Part shown: positions 1 through 13,491 of the stretch, in pieces | How the letters are laid out: the number at the start of each line of letters is the position of its first letter | How positions within the stretch are numbered: the first letter of the stretch is position 1 | Assembly (NCBI RefSeq): GCF_000745175.1 | Contig: NZ_JQNI01000002.1 | Span: 1,200,001-1,264,000, forward strand | Reading direction: 5' to 3' | From: Deinococcus sp. YIM 77859 | GTDB lineage: Bacteria > Deinococcota > Deinococci > Deinococcales > Deinococcaceae | DNA: 64,000 bases | Program-made: the position numbers and the translations under genes | The notes under the pieces: model-generated | Told to the model about the DNA's origin: nothing | What the model saw: only the letters and a program-made list of their open reading frames with translations | Databases searched by the model: none

Positions 1-510
1 GACGTGGTGGCTGAGGCTGCCGACGGCCTGCAAGCCCTAGAGGCCTGCCGTGCGCTCCAGCCGGATGCCGCCCTCCTCGACGTGAAGATGCCCGGCCTGA
101 CCGGTATCGAGGTGTGCGAGCGGCTGCGGCTCACCCACCCGCAGATTGTCAGCGTGCTCATCACCACCTTCGCCGAGCCGGCGATCATCCAGGCAGCGCG
201 CGGTGCCGGGGCGCGCGGATACGTCAGCAAGGAGATGGACCCCGAGCAGCTCGCGCAGCACCTGCGCGACATCATCGCCCATCCGGAGGTGGACCGCCTT
301 CCACAGGTGGAGGTGCCCCGGCTGACGCCGCGTGAGTCGGAGGTGCTGCCCCTGCTCGCCCAGGGCTACTCCAACAAAGAGATTGCCAAGAACCTGGGTG
401 TAAGCCCCGACACCGTCAAGGACCACCTGGCGCGGCTGTACGCCAAACTCGACGCCGGGGACCGCACCGAAGCCGTCAGCCGCGCGCGCAGCATCGGCCT
501 GTTGGGGTGA
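1..510 (+). CDS. NarL/FixJ-type response regulator, 5' truncated by window edge
   Basis: The frame is open from base 1, so the start lies outside the window; 169 residues remain. The first ~90 are the end of a CheY-like receiver: the phospho-acceptor Asp is in LLDVKMPGLTG and the conserved Lys in YVSKEMD. Residues ~103-168 are a LuxR-type helix-turn-helix (TPRESEVLPLLAQGYSNKEIA then TVKDHLARLYAKL). It should be a DNA-binding output protein of a two-component system; the partner kinase would be to the left and is not visible. The target genes cannot be deduced. Family assignment is firm. Confidence 0.93.
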   Translation, partial: DVVAEAADGLQALEACRALQPDAALLDVKMPGLTGIEVCERLRLTHPQIVSVLITTFAEPAIIQAARGAGARGYVSKEMDPEQLAQHLRDIIAHPEVDRLPQVEVPRLTPRESEVLPLLAQGYSNKEIAKNLGVSPDTVKDHLARLYAKLDAGDRTEAVSRARSIGLLG

Positions 511-728
511 AGCGGGAACGACGTGCCGCCACTGCGCGAATGGACCGCGGTCAAGGCACACCCTTCCCCTGCGCACAGCCCTGACGGCGTCCCTGTCCGG
601 CGTGCCAGCCTGAGGGCACTGTTCCTCAGATGAGGCGACCGGGAGCCGTGGTCCACGCCGCCGGGCCTGGGGTTTGGCCTCCCGTACCGCTTCTAGCCCG
701 CCCGGCCCACCTCTCCCCAGGCCACCTG

Positions 729-734
729 TACCCT
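729..734 (+). promoter_or_regulatory. -10 box TACCCT for aspC, leaderless spacing
   Basis: TACCCT ends 7 bases before the ATG at 742, with no Shine-Dalgarno between. Transcription would start at or next to the ATG. No good -35 is visible. The 231-base gap 511-741 holds nothing else I can recognise. Confidence 0.6.
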
Positions 735-741
735 CTGCGGT

Positions 742-1926
742 ATGAGCGGCCCCTCCTCTCTTCCCTCCCCTTTCCGGCTCTCCGCGCGTGCCCTCAGCCT
801 CAATCCCTCGGCGACGGTGGCCGTCACGTCCCGCGCGCTGGAGCTGCGGCGAGCTGGCGTGGACGTGCTCTCGATGAGCGTGGGCGAGCCCGACTTCGAT
901 ACGCCGCCGCACATCAAGGCCGCCGCACTTCAGGCCATCGAGGCGGGGAAAACCAAGTACACGCCCGTCAACGGCCTTCCCGAGCTGCGCGAGGCGATCA
1001 GCGCGAAGTTCGAACGGGAAAATGGCCTCAGCTACGCCCCCGACGCCGTGACGGTGACAAGCGGCGGGAAGCAGGCCCTTTTTAACGCCTTTTTCGCCCT
1101 GCTTAATCCCGGAGACGAGGTGCTGATTCCCGCGCCGTATTGGGTGAGCTACCCGGAGATGGTGGCCCTCACCGGGGCGGTACCGGTCGCCGTGCCGACA
1201 GCGCCCGAAACGGGCTTCCTGCTCGATCCACAGGAGCTGGAGGCCCGTGTGACGCCGCGCACGCGGATGATCGTGCTCAACAGCCCCGGCAACCCCACGG
1301 GCGCGGTGTTTCCGCCGGAGGTGCTCGCGGCGGTGGCAGAGGTTGCGCAGCGTCACAACCTGGTGATCGTGACCGACGAGATGTACGAGCACCTCGTCTA
1401 CGACGCCGAGCAGGTCAGCATCGGGCGGTACGCGCCGGAACATACCCTCACGGTCAATGGCGCGAGCAAGGCGTACGCGATGACCGGCTGGCGCATCGGG
1501 TACGCGGGTGGACCGCGGGACGTGATCGCCGCGATGAACGCCCTGCAATCCCAGAGCACCAGCAACGCGAGCAGTATCAGTCAGTACGCCGCCCTCGCCG
1601 CCCTGACGAAGCACGAGGAGACGGCGCGCTTTACCGCACAGGCTCGGTGCGCCTACCGCGAGCGCCGGGACCGGATCGTGGCCGGGCTGAACGCGCTGGG
1701 CCTGCCCACCCCCATGCCGCAGGGGGCCTTTTATGTCCTGGCCGACACCACCCGGATTCACCCGAACGAATTGGAGGCTGCCCGCCGCCTGCTCGACGAG
1801 GCTCGGATCGCCGTTGTTCCCGGCACCGACTTCGCCGCGCCCGGCCGGGTGCGCCTGAGCTACGCCACCAGCCTGGAGAGCATCGAGGAGGTGTTGCGGC
1901 GTCTTGGTGCCGTGGTGGGGGCCTGA
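742..1926 (+). CDS. aspC: Class I aminotransferase, aspartate aminotransferase type
   Basis: 394 residues, the usual size of fold-type I PLP aminotransferases of the AspC Ib group. Visible marks: SVGEPDFDTP near residue 50, NSPGNPTGAVF near 175, and the PLP-binding Lys near 243 in VNGASKAYAMTGWRIGYAGG, followed by a substrate Arg region near the C-terminus (GRVRLSYA). It should transfer the amino group between aspartate and 2-oxoglutarate in the cytoplasm. The ATG at 742 follows a TACCCT -10 box by 7 bases. It converges with the nitroreductase gene, with 21 bases between stops. Fine substrate preference (Asp, Phe or prephenate) cannot be read from the sequence. Confidence 0.9.
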   Translation: MSGPSSLPSPFRLSARALSLNPSATVAVTSRALELRRAGVDVLSMSVGEPDFDTPPHIKAAALQAIEAGKTKYTPVNGLPELREAISAKFERENGLSYAPDAVTVTSGGKQALFNAFFALLNPGDEVLIPAPYWVSYPEMVALTGAVPVAVPTAPETGFLLDPQELEARVTPRTRMIVLNSPGNPTGAVFPPEVLAAVAEVAQRHNLVIVTDEMYEHLVYDAEQVSIGRYAPEHTLTVNGASKAYAMTGWRIGYAGGPRDVIAAMNALQSQSTSNASSISQYAALAALTKHEETARFTAQARCAYRERRDRIVAGLNALGLPTPMPQGAFYVLADTTRIHPNELEAARRLLDEARIAVVPGTDFAAPGRVRLSYATSLESIEEVLRRLGAVVGA

Positions 1927-1947
1927 CGCGGCGCTTCTGTGCGTCCA

Positions 1948-2547
1948 TCAATCTTCCGACTCGACCCAACGCACCTTGTCCTCGACGGGGCGGCGTTCCC
2001 CGGCAGGCCACTCGCCCCGCGGGTAGCCCAGATACACCAGGCCCATCATGCTCGCCCGTTCTCCGAAGCCCAGCGCCTCGCGCGTCTGCGGATGCAGGCT
2101 GGCGGCGTTGGTGATCCACTTGCTGGCGATCCCCAGCGAGCGGGCCGCAAGCATCAGGTTCTGCACCGCGCAGGCAACCGCCCACTGCTCCTCGTGCAGC
2201 GGCATCTGCGGCTTTTGGGCGGGTTCTACGGCCACCGCCAGCCAGACGGGCGCGAGGCGCTGCCGCTCGCGCTGGGCCCGCAAGACCTCCGGATCAGGGG
2301 CCGCCTCGCCCTTCAGCCGGGCCAGCGACGCGGCAAGCACCCCCGCCAGCCGCATTCGGCCTTCTCCCGTGAACACCACAAAGCGCCAGGGTTCGGTTTT
2401 TCCGTGGCTGGGAGCCCAATTGGCGGCCTCGAGCAGCGTCAGCAGCACCTCGTGGGGAATCGGATCAGGCTTGAGGTCTTTGAGCTCTACCGTGCGGCGT
2501 TCGCGGATCGTCGTGAGCAGGTCGAGCGGTGCGGAGAGGACCGTCAT
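1948..2547 (-). CDS. Nitroreductase family protein
   Basis: 199 residues from the ATG at 2547. The N-terminal RERRTVELKDLKPDPIP and the block EAANWAPSHGKTEPWRFVVFTG are the FMN-binding features of the NfsA/FRP nitroreductase family; later AVACAVQNLMLAARSLGIASKW and FLGYPRGE-like MGLVYLGYPRGEWP fit the same family. It should be a dimeric cytoplasmic flavoprotein using NAD(P)H; the natural substrate is unknown. An upstream in-frame ATG at 2619 is less likely, because a TACCCT -10 box sits 6 bases before 2547 and the longer form would overlap the divergent gene at 2612. Confidence 0.85.
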   Translation of the reverse strand: MTVLSAPLDLLTTIRERRTVELKDLKPDPIPHEVLLTLLEAANWAPSHGKTEPWRFVVFTGEGRMRLAGVLAASLARLKGEAAPDPEVLRAQRERQRLAPVWLAVAVEPAQKPQMPLHEEQWAVACAVQNLMLAARSLGIASKWITNAASLHPQTREALGFGERASMMGLVYLGYPRGEWPAGERRPVEDKVRWVESED

Positions 2548-2553
2548 GTCCAC

Positions 2554-2559
2554 AGGGTA
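2554..2559 (-). promoter_or_regulatory. -10 box TACCCT for the nitroreductase
   Basis: Read on the minus strand, TACCCT is followed by 6 bases and the ATG at 2547. It fits the leaderless pattern and decides the start codon. Confidence 0.55.
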
Positions 2560-2611
2560 GGCCAAAGCGCCGCGCGGGAACTTTTCCGTATCTGTTCCCG
2601 TACCCGGCAGC

Positions 2612-3367
<756 letters not shown>

Positions 3368-3374
3368 GCGTCGC

Positions 3375-3389
3375 GGAGGGCGGCCCTCC
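3375..3389. terminator. Possible hairpin between convergent genes
   Basis: GGAGGG-CGG-CCCTCC sits in the 22-base gap between two convergent stops. There is no T-run on either side, so function as a terminator is uncertain. Confidence 0.25.
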
Positions 3390-3854
3390 TCAGCGCAGCA
3401 TGGACTTCACGTGCCCGGCGATGGCTTCCTGACCTGTTCTGCCGAGCTGGTCGGTGGCTGTCCGGCCGTACTCCACGTCCTGATCCAGAATCAGGTAGTC
3501 CTCATCGAGGTCGGCTTCCAACGTCTCGCCCAGGAGCGTCTTGACCGTATCGATGTGGGCACCGTTCGCCGCGAGTTCGAGGGTGCTGAGATAGGCTCCG
3601 TTGGAGCTCAGCACCTCTAGGCCGTACGTGAGGGTGATCGCGCAGCTCTTGTCGGTAGACCACTTCACGCCCCGGGCCTGAAGGGCGCGCTGGAGGGCGG
3701 CCGTCATATCGCGGGCCAAGGCCGCATTCGCCTTGCCGTCCACGTACACGAGCGCAGTCGGCGTGCACAGGTCATCGGGGTGGACATCCTTCAGGCTCAG
3801 CGCCGCAGCACTGGAGAAGGAGGCGAGCAGCAGCAGAGACAGAAGGTTTTTCAT
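3390..3854 (-). CDS. Small secreted protein, unknown
   Basis: 154 residues with a clear signal peptide (MKNLLSLLLLASFSSAAA, cleavage probably near residue 18). The mature part, LSLKDVHPDDLCTPTALVYV onward, is ~135 residues with two Cys (DLCTP and DKSCAI), which could form a disulfide outside the cytoplasm. I do not recognise the family. A TAGGAT -10 box lies 9 bases before the ATG, with GAGGAGG between, so this mRNA would have a short leader with an SD. It diverges from murG by 98 bases. Confidence 0.7.
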   Translation of the reverse strand: MKNLLSLLLLASFSSAAALSLKDVHPDDLCTPTALVYVDGKANAALARDMTAALQRALQARGVKWSTDKSCAITLTYGLEVLSSNGAYLSTLELAANGAHIDTVKTLLGETLEADLDEDYLILDQDVEYGRTATDQLGRTGQEAIAGHVKSMLR

Positions 3855-3863
3855 GACCTCCTC

Positions 3864-3869
3864 ATCCTA
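3864..3869 (-). promoter_or_regulatory. -10 box TAGGAT for the secreted protein
   Basis: TAGGAT on the minus strand, 9 bases before the ATG at 3854, with GAGGAGG in the spacer. Confidence 0.45.
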
Positions 3870-3939
3870 AAGGAAGTCTGGGGTGGCAGGTGCCGCCTTC
3901 GCGTTCCTCCTGCCCTCTCCCCCGTCCTGGCCGGGGCGG

Positions 3940-3945
3940 TACACT
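3940..3945 (+). promoter_or_regulatory. -10 box TACACT for murG and the wall/division run
   Basis: TACACT ends 7 bases before the murG ATG at 3953; no SD. Likely the head promoter for murG-murC-murB-ftsQ-ftsA. Confidence 0.6.
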
Positions 3946-3952
3946 CCCCCCG

Positions 3953-5038
3953 ATGAGTCTGGTGGTGATGGCAACGGGGGGCACGGGAGGGCACATCTAT
4001 CCGGCGGTCGCGACCGCGTTTGAGCTGATGGGGCGCGGGCACGACGCGCTGCTGCTGGGGCAGCGGGGCGGAATGGAGGAACGGGTGGCTGCTGAGGCGG
4101 GCCTGCGCTTTCGTGGCGTGGACGCGGGAAAACTTGCGCGCAGCGGGCAGGGCCGCCCCGATCCCCGCGAGCTGCTGCGGGCGGTGCGGGGCCTGGCACA
4201 GGCGCGGGCCTTTTTGAGGGAGATGCAGCCCGGTGCAGTGGTGGGCTACGGCGGCTTTGCCAGCCTGCCCGGCGTGCTGGCCGCGCAGAGCCTGGGCCTG
4301 CCGACCGTACTGCACGAGCAAAACGCCCGGCTGGGCCTCACGCAACGGCTGGCGGTGGGCCGAGCACGCGCCGTGGGCACGGCCTACCCGCAGGTGGTCG
4401 GCCTGCCCAAGAGCAAGGCGACCCTGGTCGGCATGCCGGTGCGCGAGGAACGCCAGCCGCGGGCAGAAGCCCTTGCGCGGCTGGGGCTGCGAGCGGGTTC
4501 CCTCACCCTGCTGGTGATGGGCGGCTCGCAGGGATCGCTGGCCCTGAACCGTGCGGTGCCGGACATGCTGAGGCGCATCTTCGGGGCGGAAGGCCGCACG
4601 CCGGAAGGGCCGGTGCAGGTGCTGCACTCGACCGGGCCGCGCTGGCTTTCGGAGGTCGCCCCGCGCGTGGCGGACCTCCCCTGGTACCACGCGGTGAGCT
4701 ACGTCGATGCGGTCGCGGCGTGGTCGGCGGCGGACCTGGCCATCACGCGGGCGGGGACCGGCACCCTCGCGGAGGCAGCCTTTCACGGCGTACCGCTGGT
4801 GATGGTCCCGCTGCCCGAGTCGGCAGAAAACCATCAGCTTCACAACGCGCGCCAGGTGCAGGCGGCCGGGGCGGGCCGCGTGGTGGAGCAAGCGGACCTG
4901 GCAGAAACGCTGGGGAAGGCGGTGCTAGAGTGTGCGGCGTCGGGCACGCGCGCGGCGATGCGGGAAGCGGCCCTCGGGCGCTCCCCGGCGGGCGCGGCAG
5001 GCCGTTTCGCCGATCTGGTGGAGCGGCACCTGCGCTGA
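3953..5038 (+). CDS. murG: UDP-GlcNAc:undecaprenyl-PP-MurNAc-pentapeptide GlcNAc transferase
   Basis: 361 residues, normal MurG length. It adds GlcNAc to lipid I to make lipid II on the inner face of the membrane. Family marks are the N-terminal Gly-rich loop ATGGTGGHIYPAV, the second loop VMGGSQGSLALNR near residue 185, and the donor-binding block SAADLAITRAGTGTLAEAAFHGVPLVMVPLPESAENHQ near 260-300. The start at 3953 is preferred over an upstream in-frame ATG because it follows the TACACT box by 7 bases and begins directly at the first beta strand. murC follows after 26 bases. Confidence 0.96.
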   Translation: MSLVVMATGGTGGHIYPAVATAFELMGRGHDALLLGQRGGMEERVAAEAGLRFRGVDAGKLARSGQGRPDPRELLRAVRGLAQARAFLREMQPGAVVGYGGFASLPGVLAAQSLGLPTVLHEQNARLGLTQRLAVGRARAVGTAYPQVVGLPKSKATLVGMPVREERQPRAEALARLGLRAGSLTLLVMGGSQGSLALNRAVPDMLRRIFGAEGRTPEGPVQVLHSTGPRWLSEVAPRVADLPWYHAVSYVDAVAAWSAADLAITRAGTGTLAEAAFHGVPLVMVPLPESAENHQLHNARQVQAAGAGRVVEQADLAETLGKAVLECAASGTRAAMREAALGRSPAGAAGRFADLVERHLR

Positions 5039-5064
5039 CAACGCGCCCTTTCCCCTTTCCCACC

Positions 5065-6458
5065 ATGACTGACTCTCCCCCCCGCTCCAGTGATTCGGCT
5101 TCTCTCCAGTCCCCACCCCTGCATTACCACCTGATGGGCATCGGCGGCATCGGCGTCAGCGCCTTTGCCAGGCTCCTGGCCGCCCGTGGCATCCGGGTCA
5201 GCGGGTGTGACACGCACCTGTCCGAACTCACCGAGCAGCTCGCGCGCGAGGGCATCGAGGTCACGCTCGGCCATAACCCCGCCCACCTGCGGGGAGTAGA
5301 TGTGCTCATCGCCTCCGAAGCGGTGCCCAAGGACCACCCGGAGCTTGTCGCCGCGCGGGCGGCAGGCGTGGAGGTCCGGCCCCGAATGGCTCTGCTGGAC
5401 GAGCTGCTGCGCGCAGGTCCCTCGGTGGGCGTGATCGGCACGCACGGCAAGACCACCACGACCTCTATGATCGCGGTGGCGATGCAGGGCGCGGGGCTGG
5501 ACCCGGCGGCCTTCGTGGGTGGCATCGTGCCCGAGTTCGGCGCCAATGCCCGCCTGGGAACGGGGCCCTTCGTGGCCGAAGTGGACGAGTCCGACCGGGG
5601 CTTTGCGGCTCTGGCGTGCGAGACGGCGGTCTTCACAAACGCCGAGGACGACCACGTAGGCGGCAATCAGGCGACCTATTGGGAGACGGTGGAGCAGCAG
5701 CACGCCGCCTTTGCGCGCTTCGTGGGCCAGGCGCGCCGGGTGCTGTACTGTGCCGACTGGCCGGGGCTGGAGACGCTGGTCAGGCGCGCCGGGGAACGCC
5801 TGAGCTACGGGCAGGCCGAGGAGGCCACCTACCGCGCGGTGAGGCTCCGTCCAGACGCAGAGGGCACGCACTTCACCGTCACGCGCTGGGGCGAGGTGCT
5901 GGGTGAGGCGCGCGTTGGCCTGCCCGGCACCCACAACGTGCTGAATGCCCTCGCGGCCCTGGCCGTCACCGACCTGTACGGCGGAGACTTCGGGGCCGCC
6001 GCCGCCGCGCTTGCCGCCTTCCGGGGACCGGGCCGCCGCTGGCAGCGCGTCGGAGAGCTCAATGGAGCGCTGATTATCGATGACTACGCGCACAACGCCA
6101 CCAAGGTCGCAGCGGCGGTACAGGCCGCGCGGCAGACCGGACGCCGCGTGCGGGTGGTGTTTCAGCCGCACCGCTACCTCCGCACCCAGCAGTCGTGGCC
6201 GCGCCTGGCCGACGCCCTGATGGCCGCCGACGAGGTGCTGGTGCTGGATATCGCGGCGGCCTCGGAAGCCCCCATCCCTGGGATTCACGCCACGCTTGTC
6301 AGCGACCGAATGACCCGGGGCGGGCACCGCGCGGCGCGGTACCTGCCGGACCGAGCGGAGGTGGTGCGGTACCTGCGCGAGACGGCAGGGCCAGGAGACG
6401 TCATCGTGACGATGGGCGCGGGGGATGTGTGGAAGCTCTCACGGGAACTGGTGGAAGC

Positions 6459-6462
<4 letters not shown>
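5065..6462 (+). CDS. murC: UDP-N-acetylmuramate--L-alanine ligase
   Basis: 465 residues. It ligates L-Ala to UDP-MurNAc with ATP, the first peptide step of peptidoglycan precursors, in the cytoplasm. The N-terminal Rossmann part begins YHLMGIGGIGVSAFARLL; the ATP loop is GTHGKTTTTSM near residue 130; EVDESDRGF and NAEDDHVGG carry catalytic Glu and His residues; the C-terminal domain has DDYAHNATKVAAAV and FQPHRYLRT. The first ~15 residues (Ser/Pro-rich) are outside the family core. The stop overlaps the murB start in ATGA, so translation is probably coupled. Confidence 0.96.
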
Positions 6463-7346
<884 letters not shown>

Positions 7347-7390
7347 GGGCGGGTGGTCCTGCTGGTGCCCAGCGTGGCAGGATAGGCGCC

Positions 7391-8130
<740 letters not shown>

Positions 8131-8131
<1 letters not shown>

Positions 8132-9483
8132 TGAAGGACAACCCGATTATTGTGGGGCTGGACATCGGCACCACCAAAATCACCACCGTGATCGGCGAGG
8201 TCGCCCCGAACGGGACCGTTGACATCATCGGCGAGGGCAGTGTGCCCAGCGAGGGCATGAAGCGCGGAGCGGTGGTGAATCTGGAGCGCGCCACGCACGC
8301 CATTCGCCAGTCGGTGCAGAATGCCGAACGCGTCAGCGGCGTGCGTGTTGAGAGCGTGTTCGTGTCGGTCGCCGGCAACCACGTCAAGGCGATCACCAGC
8401 CACGGCCTGGCCGCTATTCGCCGCAACCAGGAGATCGCTCAGTCGGACGTGGACCGCGCCATCGAAAATGCCCGCGCGGTGCCGCTCGACCCCAACCTGG
8501 AGATCATCCACACCCTGCCGCAGGAATACGTGGTGGACGGCCAGGAAGGCATCAAGAACCCGGTCGGCATGCACGGCGTTCGGCTGGAGGTGGACGTGCA
8601 CATCGTGGCCGGGACGGCCGGGCCGCTCCTGAACCTGCGCCGCTGCGTGCAGGAGGCTGGCCTCAAGGTCGAAGGCTTCGTGTTGCAGGCCCTGGCCTCT
8701 GGCCTCGCCACATTGGAGGCGGCCGAACAGGCCCAGACGGTCATTGTGATTGACATGGGCGGCGGCACCACCGACGTGGGCGTCTTCAAGCGTGGCAACC
8801 TGGCCCACTCGGCCTGCATTCCCATCGGCGGAGACCACGTGACCGGCGACCTCGCCCAGCTGCTCAAGATTCCGCACGAGGAAGCCGAGAACGTGAAGCG
8901 GCGGTACGGCGCGGCGCTGCCGGAACTCGCCGACCAGGATCTCACGCTGGAGATCACGACGGCGGGCGGCAGCACGCACGCGATCAGCGCCTTTGAGCTC
9001 TCGCGCATCATCAAGCCGCGGCTCTCGGAGATTTTCGGCATGGTCCGCGACGAGATTGATCAGGGGCTGGGGCCGGTCGAGCTTGTCGCGCAGAGCGTGG
9101 TGCTCACCGGAGGCGCGAGCCAGCTGCGCGGCACCAGCGAACTCGCTCGCGACCGCTTCCGGCTCCCCGTTCGGCTGGGCCGTCCGCGCGGCATCGGGGG
9201 CCTGACCGATATCGTGAGCGGTCCCGCGCACTCGACCGGCGTGGGTCTGGTGCTGTACGGCATCGGGCAGGACGGCAAGGTGCCGCTCTCGGTGTTCCGC
9301 GACGAACCGGAGCCGGCCCCCGCACCCAAGGCCGCGGCCAGTGGCGCCAAAGGTGCCGCCCAGTCCCAGGCCAGCGAAGTCACGGTGGTGACGCCCCCGC
9401 CGCCGAGTCCTCCTGCCAAAAAGGAGAAGGACAAGGGCAACTTTATGGACCGGGTACGAAGCATCTTCAAGGACTGGTTGTAA
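8131..9483 (+). CDS. ftsA: Cell division protein FtsA, FtsZ membrane anchor
   Basis: 450 residues with the actin-like ATPase fold: VGLDIGTTKITTVIGE (phosphate 1), the 1C subdomain around residues 85-165, VIDMGGGTTDVGVF (phosphate 2) and SVVLTGGASQLRG (adenosine). After residue ~385 comes a Pro/Ala-rich linker and a C-terminal amphipathic helix, GNFMDRVRSIFKDWL, the membrane-targeting sequence that ties FtsZ filaments to the membrane. It overlaps ftsQ by one base and precedes ftsZ by under 100 bases. No oddity seen. Confidence 0.97.
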
Positions 9484-9513
9484 GCTGTACCCCAACCGAA
9501 CTGACGGCTACAG

Positions 9514-9519
9514 TAAACT
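9514..9519 (+). promoter_or_regulatory. -10 box TAAACT in the ftsA-ftsZ gap
   Basis: TAAACT is followed by 7 bases and an ATG at 9527, the same geometry as the other leaderless starts in this window. It would give ftsZ a promoter of its own. No convincing -35. Confidence 0.5.
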
Positions 9520-9526
9520 ACAGCGC

Positions 9527-10665
<1,139 letters not shown>

Positions 10666-10684
10666 GCGGGACGGAAGAGCGCCA

Positions 10685-10712
10685 GGGGGCCAGAGCCGCC
10701 GCTCGAGGCCCC
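10685..10712 (+). terminator. Candidate ftsZ terminator
   Basis: GGGGCC and GGCCCC arms (from 10686 and ending 10712) with a 15-base loop, then TTTCGTCT. The T-run is weak. It lies 20 bases after the ftsZ stop, between convergent ftsZ and pfkA. Confidence 0.4.
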
Positions 10713-10765
10713 TTTCGTCTCGGCTTTCCGGCGCAGCTCGCCGCCCAGGGAGGCCGCTTCTGGGT

Positions 10766-11776
<1,011 letters not shown>

Positions 11777-11804
11777 AGGGGATCCTTGGGAAAGAGTGAG
11801 GACG

Positions 11805-12647
<843 letters not shown>

Positions 12648-12685
12648 AGGAGACCTCCAGGGGCCGCGCGCACACCGACTCTGCC

Positions 12686-12916
12686 CTAATCATTCCCCGC
12701 TTCACCTGAGCTGCCGAGCGCTGCGGCCTCGGCCACCAGGCCCGGCGTGGGTTTCAGGCGAATTCGCACCTTGCGGGAACGGGTGAGGGCGCTGGTGATC
12801 CGCGCCCGCAGCAGCTCTGCCTCACCGACGGTCACCGTGACGACCGTGCCTTCCGGGAGCCGCGCCCCGATCAGCACCACCACACCATTTTCCACGATGC
12901 CCTTGTAGGCCCTCAT
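12686..12916 (-). CDS. Small AF2212/DUF104-like protein, possible orphan antitoxin
   Basis: 76 residues. The N-terminal KGIVENGVVVLIGARLPEGTVVTVTV has the pattern of AF2212-like (DUF104) proteins, which often act as antitoxins to PIN-domain nucleases: a short beta hairpin with 'V-ENGV' and 'LPEGT-V-V'. The C-terminal half is basic then Gly/Ala-rich. No PIN or other toxin gene adjoins it (rsmI on one side, a TPR-like membrane protein on the other), so an antitoxin role is unproven. A TAGAGT box lies 9 bases upstream of the ATG. Confidence 0.55.
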   Translation of the reverse strand: MRAYKGIVENGVVVLIGARLPEGTVVTVTVGEAELLRARITSALTRSRKVRIRLKPTPGLVAEAAALGSSGEAGND

Positions 12917-12925
12917 ACGCCCCCC

Positions 12926-12931
12926 ACTCTA
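12926..12931 (-). promoter_or_regulatory. -10 box TAGAGT for the small protein at 12916
   Basis: TAGAGT on the minus strand, 9 bases before the ATG at 12916; no good SD in between. It may also drive rsmI-pfkA. Confidence 0.4.
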
Positions 12932-12961
12932 TTCCTCGGCGGACCCGCACGGCAGCGCACC

Positions 12962-13390
12962 TCACGCCTCCTCACCCTGGGCCCGGCGTTGCCGCCGCTC
13001 CGCTCTGGAGAGCGCCTCGCGCAGGGCCACAATATCGCTCTCGCGCGCTCCACCCAGCCGGGCGTAGCGGTCGATCACCTCCGCGGCCTCGCGCCGGCGG
13101 TCCAGGCGCAGCAGGATCAGCGCCAGATGTTCACCCCGCACAAAGTACGCGCGGGGATTTTCGGGATCGGCCGCCACCTGTGCCCGCGCGGCCTCAAGGC
13201 GGTCCAGGGTGGCTCGGTGGCGTTTGACCTGCCAGCGCACGAGGTACGTCGCCAGGGCAAAGGTGAGCAGCGCGCCCAGGGTAGAAGCCGTGTACACCGC
13301 GGGGACCCCCAGCTGTGTGCCCAGGCGCACCGTCAGCGGAAAACAAAAGGCCAGCACCACCAGCACCGCCAGCGTCGCCGCGTAGTTCAC
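12962..13390 (-). CDS. Two-span membrane protein with helical C-terminal domain
   Basis: 142 residues. Two hydrophobic helices (about residues 5-22 and 30-50) are followed by a soluble, Arg/Ala/Glu-rich helical region that looks like a degenerate TPR pair (PENPRAYFVRGEHLALILLRLDRRREAAEVIDRYARLG). Function unknown. GTG start at 13390 with GAGGT four bases before it; the GTG overlaps the stop of a 9-codon upstream ORF that itself has leaderless geometry. It diverges from rlmH. Confidence 0.65.
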   Translation of the reverse strand: MNYAATLAVLVVLAFCFPLTVRLGTQLGVPAVYTASTLGALLTFALATYLVRWQVKRHRATLDRLEAARAQVAADPENPRAYFVRGEHLALILLRLDRRREAAEVIDRYARLGGARESDIVALREALSRAERRQRRAQGEEA

Positions 13391-13416
13391 CGGGACCTCG
13401 GCAGGACGGCAAGCAT
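13387..13416 (-). CDS. Possible leaderless 9-codon ORF coupled to the gene at 13390
   Basis: Minus-strand ATG at 13416 lies 7 bases after TAAACT and encodes MLAVLPRSR then TGA. The TGA overlaps the GTG start of the membrane protein (GTGA), and the downstream SD (GAGGT) lies inside the frame. The arrangement copies that upstream of ftsZ. Translation is inferred from geometry only. Confidence 0.35.
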   Translation of the reverse strand: MLAVLPRSR

Positions 13417-13423
13417 GGGGGAC

Positions 13424-13429
13424 AGTTTA
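13424..13429 (-). promoter_or_regulatory. -10 box TAAACT for the 9-codon ORF and membrane protein
   Basis: TAAACT on the minus strand, 7 bases before ATG at 13416. Same hexamer and spacing as the ftsZ upstream promoter. Confidence 0.45.
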
Positions 13430-13478
13430 GCCCGTGCGGAGTGGAGAGTGGAAAACGGCGGGTCCACGGCCCACGCCC

Positions 13479-13484
13479 TATCCT
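13479..13484 (+). promoter_or_regulatory. -10 box TATCCT for rlmH
   Basis: TATCCT ends 7 bases before ATG 13492; no SD. It supports this ATG over a longer in-frame reading. Confidence 0.6.
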
Positions 13485-13491
13485 CCCTCTG

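Noticed and set aside
2601..2606. TACCCG as -10 of the AIM24-like gene
   Set aside because: The last T, the most conserved -10 base, is missing; kept only as a remark.
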